A stretch of DNA of 41,395 nt from Streptomyces ureilyticus. GTDB lineage: Bacteria > Actinomycetota > Actinomycetes > Streptomycetales > Streptomycetaceae. The position numbers and the translations under genes are program-made. Numbering within the stretch: the stretch's first letter is position 1; each line of letters starts with the position of its first letter. The stretch covers positions 1 through 41,395 of the forward strand of contig NZ_JAAKZX010000074.1 of assembly GCF_011045025.1 (NCBI RefSeq). The letters run 5' to 3'. The notes below the pieces were generated by a model, which made no database searches, was not told the origin of the DNA, and was given only the letters and a program-made list of their open reading frames with translations. Below, in pieces: positions 9,700-16,725 of the stretch.

Positions 9700-9954
9700 C
9701 TACCGCCCCGCCGCCTGCCAAAGCGTCACCGCCAGGGCGATGCAGGACGTGAGGGCTGCCAGGGACGGCAGGGGCCAGCGGGCGCGTTCCAGGGCTTCGA
9801 GGCGGGTCTCGTGTTCGTCGAGGGTCTTGTCCGTCTGGTCGGCGCGCTGGAGGAGGAGGGCCAGGTCGCCACGGGTGGTGGCGAAGCCGACGTCGACCGA
9901 GCGGCGCAGGCGTTCCAGCTCCAGCGCGACCTCGTCGGCCTCAGTCGTCGTCAT
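9700..9954 (-). CDS. Small coiled-coil protein with C-terminal membrane segment
   Basis: An 84-aa protein read from ATG 9954 (MTTTEADEVALELERLRRSV). Residues 10-60 are heptad-like and charged, predicted coiled-coil (LLLQRADQTDKTLDEHETRL). The end, LPSLAALTSCIALAVTLWQAAGR, forms one transmembrane helix. This layout resembles small proteins from actinophage lysis or tail regions, but that is inference. Its start overlaps the end of the 28-aa frame upstream by 14 bp, so both are probably co-translated. A longer start at 10020 is possible but would overlap the small frame completely. Confidence 0.7.
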   Translation of the reverse strand: MTTTEADEVALELERLRRSVDVGFATTRGDLALLLQRADQTDKTLDEHETRLEALERARWPLPSLAALTSCIALAVTLWQAAGR

Positions 9955-10027
9955 GGTCGGCCTCCGTCCCGGCGTCCTCGCGCAGCAGCCGGTCCGTACG
10001 AAACGCTCTGCGCTTGGCAATGGTCAT
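9941..10027 (-). CDS. Very small basic/acidic peptide, 28 aa
   Basis: A short frame from ATG 10027 to TGA 9941, preceded by a very good ribosome-binding site (GAGAGGAGCG on the minus strand). The peptide has a basic first half (TIAKRRAFRTDRLLRE) and an acidic end (TEADHDDD). The strong site, the purine-rich leader and the 14-bp overlap with the next gene suggest it is truly translated, perhaps to deliver ribosomes to the coiled-coil gene. No family recognised. Confidence 0.5.
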   Translation of the reverse strand: MTIAKRRAFRTDRLLREDAGTEADHDDD

Positions 10028-10350
10028 CGTGGTCGCTCCTCTCTCCTCGTCTCCTCGGCCCTCGCCGTTCTTCTGCGTTCTTCTGCGCTCTTCTCCGGTC
10101 TTCGTCGCTCCGAGTGTGGGAACATATGTTCGATGACGGGGAGCGAGCGAATAGACTCGCATGGTGCGAGCGCGTACGCAAGTGACTACCCTCCGTGGAG
10201 GTGGGCGCGATGGTGACGCTCCAGTCCGTACGTCAACTGCCGCTGACGTCACGGCGGTTGCCGAATCTCCACAGTTACGCGCGAGCGCGCGCACACCTCG
10301 GTGCGAGGGCGATCGGTACGTTGTCCGCGCGACGAGGGGAGAGCGGACAT
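10028..10350. other. Divergent intergenic region with pyrimidine repeats
   Basis: This region separates the small minus-strand pair from the XRE regulator. 10035-10105 is a pyrimidine tract with short tandem units (TTCTTCTGCG twice, then CTCTTCTCCG). A perfect SOS-box-like palindrome lies at 10120-10131. The rest, 10140-10340, contains repeated CGCGAG/GTACG strings but no convincing gene. Confidence 0.5.
10120..10131. promoter_or_regulatory. LexA (SOS) box candidate
   Basis: GAACATATGTTC is a perfect 12-bp palindrome that fits the Gram-positive/actinobacterial LexA box core GAAC-RNRY-GTTC, with GA on its right flank. It is 93 bp upstream of the 28-aa frame on the minus strand and 219 bp upstream of the XRE gene on the plus strand, so the minus-strand pair is the likelier target. 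Confidence 0.55.
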
Positions 10351-10803
10351 ATGCGTTCAAGCTCACGGGTCGATGCCCGTACAGATCGCAGATACCGGGC
10401 CGAGGGGCTCGAGGAGTTCGCCGGCTGGATCGAGGATCTGCTGCGCGACCGTGGCTACGACATCGACAGCCCGCGGGGCGGCGGCCGTTCGAAGCTCGCC
10501 GACGACGCCGGGGTGCATCGGGCCGCCGTGAGCCGGCTGTTGCAGCGTCAGTCCATGCCGGACCTGGAGACGATGCGGCGTATCGCGGCCGTACTCGGCG
10601 TCCCGCTGCGCGAGATGCTCATCCGCTCGGGCCGGCTGTCGGAGGACGACCTGCCGGTCGTCGCGGGCGGCGAGCACCCCGTGCCGGGGGCCAGTCATAC
10701 GGAGCTGAGTCCCGAGGAGGCGGCTCGCAGGATGGGTGTTCCGCCCGAACTGCGGGAGCTGTTCGCCAAGGTGGCGAGGCAGTTCCTGCCGGAGGGCGCC
10801 TGA
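10351..10803 (+). CDS. XRE-family helix-turn-helix regulator
   Basis: A 150-aa protein with a Cro/CI-type helix-turn-helix at about residues 45-90: SKLADDAGVHRAAVSRLLQR followed by PDLETMRRIAAVLGVPLREM. The N-terminal 40 residues include EEFAGWIEDLLRDRGYDID. The C-terminal part (PEEAARRMGVPPELRELF) has no recognised ligand domain. The start at ATG 10351 follows GAGGGGAGAG; earlier in-frame starts give an Arg-rich extension without a binding site. The downstream gene starts 44 nt later, so they are probably one operon. Target genes unknown. Confidence 0.85.
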   Translation: MRSSSRVDARTDRRYRAEGLEEFAGWIEDLLRDRGYDIDSPRGGGRSKLADDAGVHRAAVSRLLQRQSMPDLETMRRIAAVLGVPLREMLIRSGRLSEDDLPVVAGGEHPVPGASHTELSPEEAARRMGVPPELRELFAKVARQFLPEGA

Positions 10804-10847
10804 CGCGAGAGCCGAGGGAGTGGCGCGAGGGAGCCGAGGAGTTCGGT

Positions 10848-11237
10848 ATGGGGAATGTGGGCGGCGGCGACCGCGGTGACGAGGCGGAACGCGTCTCCAG
10901 GCTGGTGGGCGAACTGCTCATCGGACTCGGCGAGAAGGTCCGGGCGGCCGGCCCGGAGGGCGTCCGCGTACTCACCGATGAGGAACTGCAGCGGCAGCAG
11001 CTGAACTGGTTCCGCGCCGGCTGGCACGAACATGCCCGCGCGACCGAACCGCCGGACTCCGAGGCCCACACCGGCGCCGACGCCCGTCCCGAGCCCGGCC
11101 CCACCACCCGTACCGACGACGGTGTCCGACGCCAGCACCCTGACAGCGAGCACTTCCCGCCTCCCCCGGCCCGGCTCCTCCACTTCCCGGAACGCCCTCC
11201 GGAAGGTCTCCCGGACGACGGTCAGGCCCGCTCGTAG
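10848..11237 (+). CDS. Hypothetical protein downstream of the XRE regulator, 129 aa
   Basis: Not recognised. From ATG 10848 (preceded by GAGGAG) the first 60 residues look folded (ERVSRLVGELLIGLGEKVRA, then LTDEELQRQQLNWFRAGWHE). The remainder is Pro/Arg/Thr-rich and probably disordered. The 3' end overlaps by 16 bp a minus-strand coding remnant at 11222-11398, which suggests the C-terminal tail may be a read-through into foreign sequence. It is likely co-transcribed with the XRE gene. Confidence 0.6.
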   Translation: MGNVGGGDRGDEAERVSRLVGELLIGLGEKVRAAGPEGVRVLTDEELQRQQLNWFRAGWHEHARATEPPDSEAHTGADARPEPGPTTRTDDGVRRQHPDSEHFPPPPARLLHFPERPPEGLPDDGQARS

Positions 11238-11398
11238 CGCAGCAGCACCACGCCGTTGCCGAAGGTGTGGGGCACGACGGTCGTGTTCCCTTCGGCGGGA
11301 CCCGGGGGAGGGTGCTCGCAGATGCTGAACGGAACGGCGGCGGGACGGTGGACGGACGGACGGCGGACGGATGGGTGAACTGCCGATAGACAGGCCAT
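11222..11398 (-). pseudogene. Possible gene remnant (C-terminal piece)
   Basis: A 58-codon minus-strand frame. Its last 35 codons have normal Streptomyces third-position G+C and read like the end of a real protein (EGNTTVVPHTFGNGVVLLRY). The first 20 codons are a low-complexity repeat of CGGACGGACGG type. No ribosome-binding site is clear. I interpret it as the 3' remnant of a lost gene or a very small gene; the family is unknown. Confidence 0.35.
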
Positions 11399-11579
11399 CA
11401 CGCCTGCTTCATTCCTGCACGCCAGTCCTCCAGATCTTCACCTCTGTGTCTTCACAACGACCACGCACCGTGCTGTTGCGATCTCGTTAACCAGAATTCC
11501 TTGACGCTTTGGACAAGCCCGCGTTGTCTTTTTGTCACCTGGGTCGCAAATCTGCGCTCTCGTTCGGAAGGCACCGTAA
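11399..11579 (+). promoter_or_regulatory. Promoter region of the sugar-binding lipoprotein gene
   Basis: TTGACG (11501-11506) and TTGTCT (11524-11529) are spaced by 17 bp. A short inverted repeat GACAA-N7-TTGTC (11512-11528) overlaps the promoter and could be an operator for a LacI/ROK-type sugar regulator. The rest of this stretch is non-coding. Confidence 0.4.
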
Positions 11580-12695
11580 GTGAACAGCCGTATACGTCGT
11601 ATCGCCATATCCCTGGCCGTGTCCACCATGACCCTGTCGCTCGCCTCGTGTGGCGTGCTCGACAGCGACACGGAGGGCGGGTCGGCCGAGCCGACCAAGG
11701 GCGACGACATCACGGTGGGTCTGCTGCTGCCGGAGAAGGCGAACCAGCGCTACGACCAGTTCGACCACCCCATCATCAAGAAGACGGTCAACGAGCTGAC
11801 CAAGGGCAAGGGCAAGGTCGAGTACGCCAATGCCGACGGGGACGCGGGCGAGCAGAAGCAGCAGCTCCAGCGGATGATCGACGACAAGGTCGACGTGGTG
11901 CTCCTGGACGCGGTGGACGCCAAGGACATCGCGGACGGCGTACAGAAGGCGAAGGACGCGGACATCCCCGTCATCGCGTACGACCGGCTGGCCGAGGGCC
12001 CCATCGACGCGTACATCTCCTTCGACAACCAGCAGGTCGGGGAGGTGCAGGGCAAGGCCCTCGCCGAGACCCTGGAGGGCGGAAAGTCCGAGAAGATCGT
12101 CATGATGAACGGCGCGCTCACCGACCCGAACGCGGCCCAGTTCAAGAAGGCCGCCCTCGCCGAACTCAGCGACAGGGTGACCATCGCGAAGCAGTACGAC
12201 ACCAAGGACTGGAAGCCGTCGAACGCGCGGGCCAACATGATGGCCGCGATCTCCTCCATCGGCGCCGAGAACATCGACGGCGTGTACTCCGCCAACGACG
12301 GCATGGCCGGCGGCATCGTCTCCGCCCTGAAGGCGGCCGGCGTGACCGACCTGCCGCCGATCACCGGCCAGGACGCGGAACTCGAGGCGGTGCAGCGCAT
12401 CGTCTCCGGCGAGCAGTACATGAGCGTCTACAAGCCCTACCCCGAAGAGGCCGAGACCGCCGCGCAGCTGGCCGTGGCCGTGGCTCACGGCTGGGGCATC
12501 GAGTTCGACGCCCTCACCCGCGACAAGGTCGACAGCCCGACGAACGAGAACATCCCGGCCCACCTCGTCCTCGTCTCCCCTCTGACGAAGGACAACATCG
12601 AGGACACGGTCATCGACGACGGCATCTACAAGGTCTCGGACATCTGCACGGCCAAGTACGAGGCGGCTTGCGAGGAACTCGGCCTGAAGAAGTAG
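11580..12695 (+). CDS. Sugar ABC transporter substrate-binding lipoprotein (XylF/RbsB-like)
   Basis: A 371-aa periplasmic-binding-protein type I fold. The N-terminus is a lipoprotein signal with lipobox LASC near residue 24. The mature part starts with GDDITVGLLLPEKANQRYDQ and has two lobes with VDVVLLDAVDAKDIADGVQK, IPVIAYDRL, YISFDNQQVGEVQG, GVYSANDGMAGGIVSALK and ITGQDAELEAVQRI, all as in D-xylose/ribose-binding proteins. Two cysteines near the C-terminus (DICTAKYEAACEEL) may form a disulfide. The GTG start at 11580 follows GGAAGG. No permease or ATPase gene is adjacent, so it must work with components encoded elsewhere or act as a sensor. The exact sugar cannot be told. Confidence 0.9.
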   Translation: MNSRIRRIAISLAVSTMTLSLASCGVLDSDTEGGSAEPTKGDDITVGLLLPEKANQRYDQFDHPIIKKTVNELTKGKGKVEYANADGDAGEQKQQLQRMIDDKVDVVLLDAVDAKDIADGVQKAKDADIPVIAYDRLAEGPIDAYISFDNQQVGEVQGKALAETLEGGKSEKIVMMNGALTDPNAAQFKKAALAELSDRVTIAKQYDTKDWKPSNARANMMAAISSIGAENIDGVYSANDGMAGGIVSALKAAGVTDLPPITGQDAELEAVQRIVSGEQYMSVYKPYPEEAETAAQLAVAVAHGWGIEFDALTRDKVDSPTNENIPAHLVLVSPLTKDNIEDTVIDDGIYKVSDICTAKYEAACEELGLKK

Positions 12696-12742
12696 CCGTC
12701 CGGCTTTCGAGCAGGAAGACAGGAAGACAGACAGGAAGTGGC

Positions 12743-12771
12743 GAGGGCGGGCGCCGGATGGTCCCGCCCTC
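12743..12771. terminator. Terminator between convergent genes
   Basis: GAGGGCGGG (12743-12751) pairs perfectly with CCCGCCCTC (12763-12771) around an 11-nt loop. It serves the binding-protein gene and possibly the convergent DUF1876 gene. Just upstream, AGGAAGACAGGAAGACAGACAGGAAG-type short repeats occur at 12711-12738. Confidence 0.75.
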
Positions 12772-12816
12772 ACCGGGACGGCGTCGCGACCGTCCCCAGG
12801 TCACGCGGTCAGTAGG

Positions 12817-13092
12817 TCACGCGGTCAGTGGATGTGACGTTCGGCCCGAGGCCTCGTCGATCTCGTCGTGGGCCTTGGTGAGGAGTTTCATGGCCAGTTC
12901 GTTCAGGGCCCTGGCTCCTGCCACCTCTTCGCCCACCCTTGGCTGGTTGGAGTCGGAGGGGTGGCGTTTGGCGTAGCCGTGGGCCCGTACCTCGCTTCCG
13001 TCGCGGAGTCGTACGAGGGCGGCGGCGCGGGTGCGCTGGTCGTCCTCGTCGAATTCCAGCTCCACGTGCCATCCGACAGCCGTGTGCGTCAT
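12817..13092 (-). CDS. DUF1876 domain protein
   Basis: A 91-aa cytoplasmic protein of the actinobacterial DUF1876 family (dsRBD-like fold). Motifs include GWHVELEFDEDD, RTRAAALVRLRDG, RAHGYAKRHPSD and ARALNELAMKLLTKAHDEID. The family has no established biochemical role. ATG 13092 is chosen because GGAGGTGA precedes it at good spacing; a GTG 9 nt upstream would lie inside that site. It follows the transglutaminase gene by 54 nt on the same strand, so it may be the last gene of that transcript. Confidence 0.88.
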   Translation of the reverse strand: MTHTAVGWHVELEFDEDDQRTRAAALVRLRDGSEVRAHGYAKRHPSDSNQPRVGEEVAGARALNELAMKLLTKAHDEIDEASGRTSHPLTA

Positions 13093-13146
13093 CGCGATCA
13101 CCTCCGGAGACAGCTACCACCAACAGGATCCGCCCGTCTCCCCCTC

Positions 13147-13989
13147 TTACGCCACCCGCGTGAACTCCACCGTCACCTCCGGTGGCCCTCCGGCCACGCC
13201 CCGGTACACCCCCTTGTGCGGGGTCACGTCGTCATAGTCGCGGCCCCGGCCCACGACCACGTGGGACTCGTCGACGCGGACGCGGTTGGTGGGGTCGTAG
13301 CCGGTCCAGTCGCCCGCCCAGTACTCGACCCAGGCGTGGCTCTGGCCTTCGACGGGGCGGTGGAGTTCCGCGTCGCGCTCGGGGTGGAGGTAGCCGGAGA
13401 CGTAGCGGGTGGGCAGGCCGAGCGCACGCAGCAGGCCCGCCGTCAGGTGCGCTATGTCCTGGCAGACGCCCGCGCCCTGCTCCCAGGCCTCGGCGGCGGC
13501 GGTGTTCACGCCGGTGGAGCCGGGGATGTACCTGACGTGGTCGGCGACCATGGACGACACCGCCACCGCCGTCTCGTGCGGGTCCAGGCCGGCCGCGGCG
13601 GCGCGGGCCCGCTCGACGAGTGCGTCGGGCATGGTCGTACGGGAGGTCGGCGCCGCGTACTCCAACAGGCGGGAGTTCGCGACCAGTTCGGCCACCTCCG
13701 CCCAGGTCGGGGCCGCCCGGAGACCCTCCGGCGGGGCCGTCTCCACCAGGCTCACCGCCGTGATCATCAGGTCCCCGTGCGGTTCCATCAGGTCGAAGCC
13801 GGTGACCTGGGTGCCCCAGTAGTCCCAGTACGACCAGGTCGGCGTGGACGGGTTCACCAGGACGCGGGCGTCCAGCGTGGTCTGGCTCGGCAGCGTCAGC
13901 GGCGTCATGCGGACCTCGTTGTGGGAGGAGACCGCGGCCTGGGCGTACGACACCTTCGTGGTGTGCCGGATGCGGAGTCTGCGCGTCAT
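13147..13989 (-). CDS. Transglutaminase-like cysteine protease family protein
   Basis: A 280-aa protein with an N-terminal beta domain (RLRIRHTTKVSYAQAAVSSH, EVRMTPLTLPSQTT) and a transglutaminase-like core. The catalytic triad is visible as Cys in GAGVCQDIAH, His in GQSHAWVEYW and Asp in GYDPTN. There is no signal peptide, so it is probably cytoplasmic. The start ATG lies 7 nt after the Alpha-E gene stop and has GAAGGAGCG upstream. With the Alpha-E and ATP-grasp genes it forms a widely conserved trio, predicted from comparative genomics to form and hydrolyse peptide/amide bonds. The substrate is not established. Confidence 0.92.
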   Translation of the reverse strand: MTRRLRIRHTTKVSYAQAAVSSHNEVRMTPLTLPSQTTLDARVLVNPSTPTWSYWDYWGTQVTGFDLMEPHGDLMITAVSLVETAPPEGLRAAPTWAEVAELVANSRLLEYAAPTSRTTMPDALVERARAAAAGLDPHETAVAVSSMVADHVRYIPGSTGVNTAAAEAWEQGAGVCQDIAHLTAGLLRALGLPTRYVSGYLHPERDAELHRPVEGQSHAWVEYWAGDWTGYDPTNRVRVDESHVVVGRGRDYDDVTPHKGVYRGVAGGPPEVTVEFTRVA

Positions 13990-13996
13990 GGCGTGC

Positions 13997-14929
13997 TCAC
14001 GCTCCTTCCTGGGCCCACTCGACGGGCCCCTGGTACGGGAAGAACTTCTCCGCGACGGCCTCGGCGGAAGCCATGCAGGACGTCTGCAACTCCCCGAGCA
14101 GGGACGGGAGTACGTCTTCGAGAGCTGTTGAGTCCTGGTATTCCAGCCGCGTGCGCATCCGGCCTATCGGGCGGCGCGCCGGATCCTGGCGCGGGCGCCC
14201 CAGCGCCGCCAGGCACTCCTCCGCCGTAGTCAGCGCGTGCAGCACCGAACGCGGGAACTCCCGGTCCATGATGAGGAATTCGGCCACCCGGGCTGTGTCG
14301 CCGAAGCCGCCGTACACCCGCGCGTACGCCTCGTCCGCCCCGCTTGCGCTGAGCAGCGTCGGCCAGTCCGGCGCGTGGGGGGCGTCCAGCACGCGTACCG
14401 ACAGCAGCCGTACGGTCATGTCCACCCGCTCCAGGCTCCGGCCGAGCACCACGAAACGCCAGCTGTCGTCGCGGCTCATCGTGGAGTCGGCCAGCCCGAA
14501 GAAGAGCGCGGCCCGGCGGCGTACGAGTTCGAGATAGGCGTACGGGCCGGTGCGGCGGGCCGCCATGCGCTGGTCGGCGAGGGCGTGCCAGGTGGAGTTG
14601 AGGCACTCCCACATCTCGGAGGAGACGGCCTCGCGGGCACTGCGGGCATTTAGGCGGGCGGCCCCCAGCGCACCCTCGATGGAGCAGGTCGAGCGGGCGT
14701 CGAAGGCCAGCTGGTCAAGGACCTGCTGCATGTCGACGCGCGTGTCACCCGCGTCGACGCCGAGGATCGCATACAGCGAGCGGCAGGCCACGTCCTCGTC
14801 CCGCCAGGGGTCTTCCAGCAGCCGGTGCAGATACGCGTCGAGGATGCGGCCGGTGGCGTCCGCGCGCTCGACGTACCGGCCCGTCCAGGTCAGCGCTTCG
14901 GCGATGCGGGAGAGGATCACGTCGTTCAA
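13997..14929 (-). CDS. Alpha-E domain protein
   Basis: A 310-aa all-helical protein of the Alpha-E family. It starts NDVILSRIAEALTWTGRYVE after the initiator and has RADATGRILDAYLHRLLEDP, CSIEGALGAARLNARSAREAVS and SRDDSWRFVVLGRSLERVDM. The start is TTG 14929: GAGGAGG lies 7 nt upstream, whereas the in-frame GTG 9 nt downstream would be too far. It is the middle gene of the ATP-grasp / Alpha-E / transglutaminase trio and probably a scaffold or partner for the ATP-grasp ligase. The 3' end is 7 nt from the next start, suggesting coupling. Confidence 0.92.
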   Translation of the reverse strand: MNDVILSRIAEALTWTGRYVERADATGRILDAYLHRLLEDPWRDEDVACRSLYAILGVDAGDTRVDMQQVLDQLAFDARSTCSIEGALGAARLNARSAREAVSSEMWECLNSTWHALADQRMAARRTGPYAYLELVRRRAALFFGLADSTMSRDDSWRFVVLGRSLERVDMTVRLLSVRVLDAPHAPDWPTLLSASGADEAYARVYGGFGDTARVAEFLIMDREFPRSVLHALTTAEECLAALGRPRQDPARRPIGRMRTRLEYQDSTALEDVLPSLLGELQTSCMASAEAVAEKFFPYQGPVEWAQEGA

Positions 14930-14985
14930 GGCCGTACCTCCTCGATCAGTGTTCGCTCCGTCCGGGGGTGTCCGGTGCGTGGTCG

Positions 14986-16530
14986 TCACTGCTGCTGTGC
15001 CCCTTCCTGCGGGATGAGGCGTTCCCCGTCGGGGCCGAGCTGGCGCGGGGCGACGTCCGGTACGGCGCCGGGCTCCTCCGGGAGCGGCCCGCCGGCCGGC
15101 CCCTCCGCGAGCACCCAGGTGTCCTTGGAGCCGCCGCCCTGGCTGGAGTTGACGATGAGGTTGCCCTCCTGGAGAGCTACCCGGGTGAGACCGCCGGGCA
15201 GCACCCACACCTCGCTGCCGTCGTTCACGGCGAACGGCCGCAGATCGATGTGGCGCGGCGCCATCCGCTCGCCCGCGAGGGTGGGGGACGTGGACAGGGC
15301 GACGGGACGCTGGGCGATCCAGCCGCGCGGATCGGCGATGACCTCTTTGCGTACGCGATCCAGGGTGGCCTTGTCCGCGTGCGGACCGATGACGATGCCC
15401 TGCCCGCCGGCTCCGTCGACGGGCTTCACGACCAGCTGGTGGAGCTGGTCGAGGACGGCCTCCAACTGCCCCGGCTCCTCGGGGCGAAACGATTCGACAT
15501 TGGGGATGACCGGTTCCTCGGCGAGGTAGTACCGGATGAGGTCGGGGACGTACGTATACAGCAGCTTGTCGTCCGCGATGCCGTTGCCGACGGCGTTCGC
15601 GAGTGTGACGTTCCCCGCCTGGGCCGCGCTCATGATGCCCGGGCAGCCGATGACGGAGTCGGGGCGGAAGTGGAGCGGGTCGAGGAAGTCGTCGTCGAGC
15701 CGCCGGTATACGACATGGACCGGCATCTCGCCGCGCGTCGTCCGCATCCAGACGCGGTTCCCGCGGCACACGAGGTCATGGCCCTCGACGAGCTGCACGC
15801 CCATCAGCCGGGCGAGGAGGGCGTGTTCGAAGTAGGCGGCGTTGCTGGGGCCGGGGGTGAGGACGACGACGCGCGGGTCGCCGACCCCGTCGGGCGCGGC
15901 CGCGCGCAGCGCCGCGAACAGGCGCTGCCCGTAGCCGTCGACCGGGCACACCTGCTGTTCGGCGAAGAGGGAGGGGAAGATCCGGGTCATCGCGCGCCGG
16001 TTCTCGATGACGTACGAGACCCCGGACGGCACCCGTACGTTGTCCTCGAGGACGCGGAAGTCGCCCGCCTCGTCGCGTACGAGATCGATGCCGGCGACGT
16101 GGATGCGTACCCCGCCCGGCGGCTCCACGCCGTGCGCGGCCCGGTGGAAATGCCCGGAGTTGAGGAGCAGCCGCCAGGGCACGACCCCGTCCTCGAAGGC
16201 CCGGCACGGCCCGTACGCGTCGGCGAGATAGGCCTCGAGCGCCCTGACCCGCTGGGAGACCCCGCGCTGGATCAGATCCCACTCGAGCGCGTCGAGAACC
16301 CGGGGCACGAGGTCCAGCGGCCAGGGTCTCTCCTCGCCCGCGAAGGCGTAGGTCACGCCGCGGTCCGTGAACGCCCGCGCCATCTGATCGGCTTTGAACC
16401 GGAGTTCGGCCGATTCCATCGGTTGAAGCGCCGCCAGCACCGGCTCATAGGCGGCCCTGACCTCACCCGGCCGCTCAAACATCTCGTCCCATGCGTCGGC
16501 CAACGCGTACGCGTCAAATATGTCCGCCAT
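14986..16530 (-). CDS. Circularly permuted ATP-grasp protein
   Basis: A 514-aa member of the circularly permuted ATP-grasp type 2 family (COG2308). Diagnostic segments are HVAGIDLVRDEAGDFRVLED, PSGVSYVIENRRAM, RRLDDDFLDPLHFRPDS, the ATP-binding loop VVKPVDGAGGQGIVIGP near residue 370, and APRHIDLRPFAVN. It is expected to activate a carboxylate with ATP and form an amide bond; the substrate is unknown. I place the start at ATG 16530 (ADIFDAYALADAWDEMF), where the family usually begins. The frame stays open to a GTG at 16590, and those 20 extra codons are part of a duplicated segment (16501-16590, 19001-19090). Neither start has a clear ribosome-binding site. It is first gene of the trio. Confidence 0.9.
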   Translation of the reverse strand: MADIFDAYALADAWDEMFERPGEVRAAYEPVLAALQPMESAELRFKADQMARAFTDRGVTYAFAGEERPWPLDLVPRVLDALEWDLIQRGVSQRVRALEAYLADAYGPCRAFEDGVVPWRLLLNSGHFHRAAHGVEPPGGVRIHVAGIDLVRDEAGDFRVLEDNVRVPSGVSYVIENRRAMTRIFPSLFAEQQVCPVDGYGQRLFAALRAAAPDGVGDPRVVVLTPGPSNAAYFEHALLARLMGVQLVEGHDLVCRGNRVWMRTTRGEMPVHVVYRRLDDDFLDPLHFRPDSVIGCPGIMSAAQAGNVTLANAVGNGIADDKLLYTYVPDLIRYYLAEEPVIPNVESFRPEEPGQLEAVLDQLHQLVVKPVDGAGGQGIVIGPHADKATLDRVRKEVIADPRGWIAQRPVALSTSPTLAGERMAPRHIDLRPFAVNDGSEVWVLPGGLTRVALQEGNLIVNSSQGGGSKDTWVLAEGPAGGPLPEEPGAVPDVAPRQLGPDGERLIPQEGAQQQ

Positions 16531-16590
16531 GGCCTGACGGTAGGCGTGGTAGGTAACGTCCTGATCACTGGGGGATTTCGGGCAGTTCAC
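16501..16590 (-). repeat. Direct repeat copy A (5' end of the ATP-grasp gene)
   Basis: This 90-bp segment matches 19001-19090 without gaps at 73 of 90 positions by my count. The final 20 bases, including CGGGCAGTTCAC, are identical. The match stops near the GTG at 16590. The two copies bracket the ATPase and HTH-DUF3887 genes. Confidence 0.8.
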
Positions 16591-16631
16591 GGGGGTGATC
16601 GGGGGTGGGGCGCCAACTGCGTCGATGTGGT

Positions 16632-16697
16632 GCCAGGATCAATGATAAGCACGCCTATAATAGATGCCCTGGTCATTGAAGCTGCTTGGATCCTGGC
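16632..16697 (+). promoter_or_regulatory. Nested inverted repeats around a TATAAT box
   Basis: GCCAGGATC (16632-16640) pairs with GATCCTGGC (16689-16697), and directly inside CAATGA (16640-16645) pairs with TCATTG (16673-16678). A perfect TATAAT is at 16656-16661 in the middle. The stretch is far more A+T-rich than its surroundings. It is the likely promoter/operator of the ATPase gene at 16726; no good -35 box is visible. Confidence 0.55.
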
Positions 16698-16725
16698 AGC
16701 AAGGAAGCGGCACACCGGAGGCCCC

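Noticed and set aside
10161..10847. Long upstream extension of the 129-aa gene
   Set aside because: It lies in an alternate frame across the XRE gene, is Arg/Gly-rich and has no homologous look.
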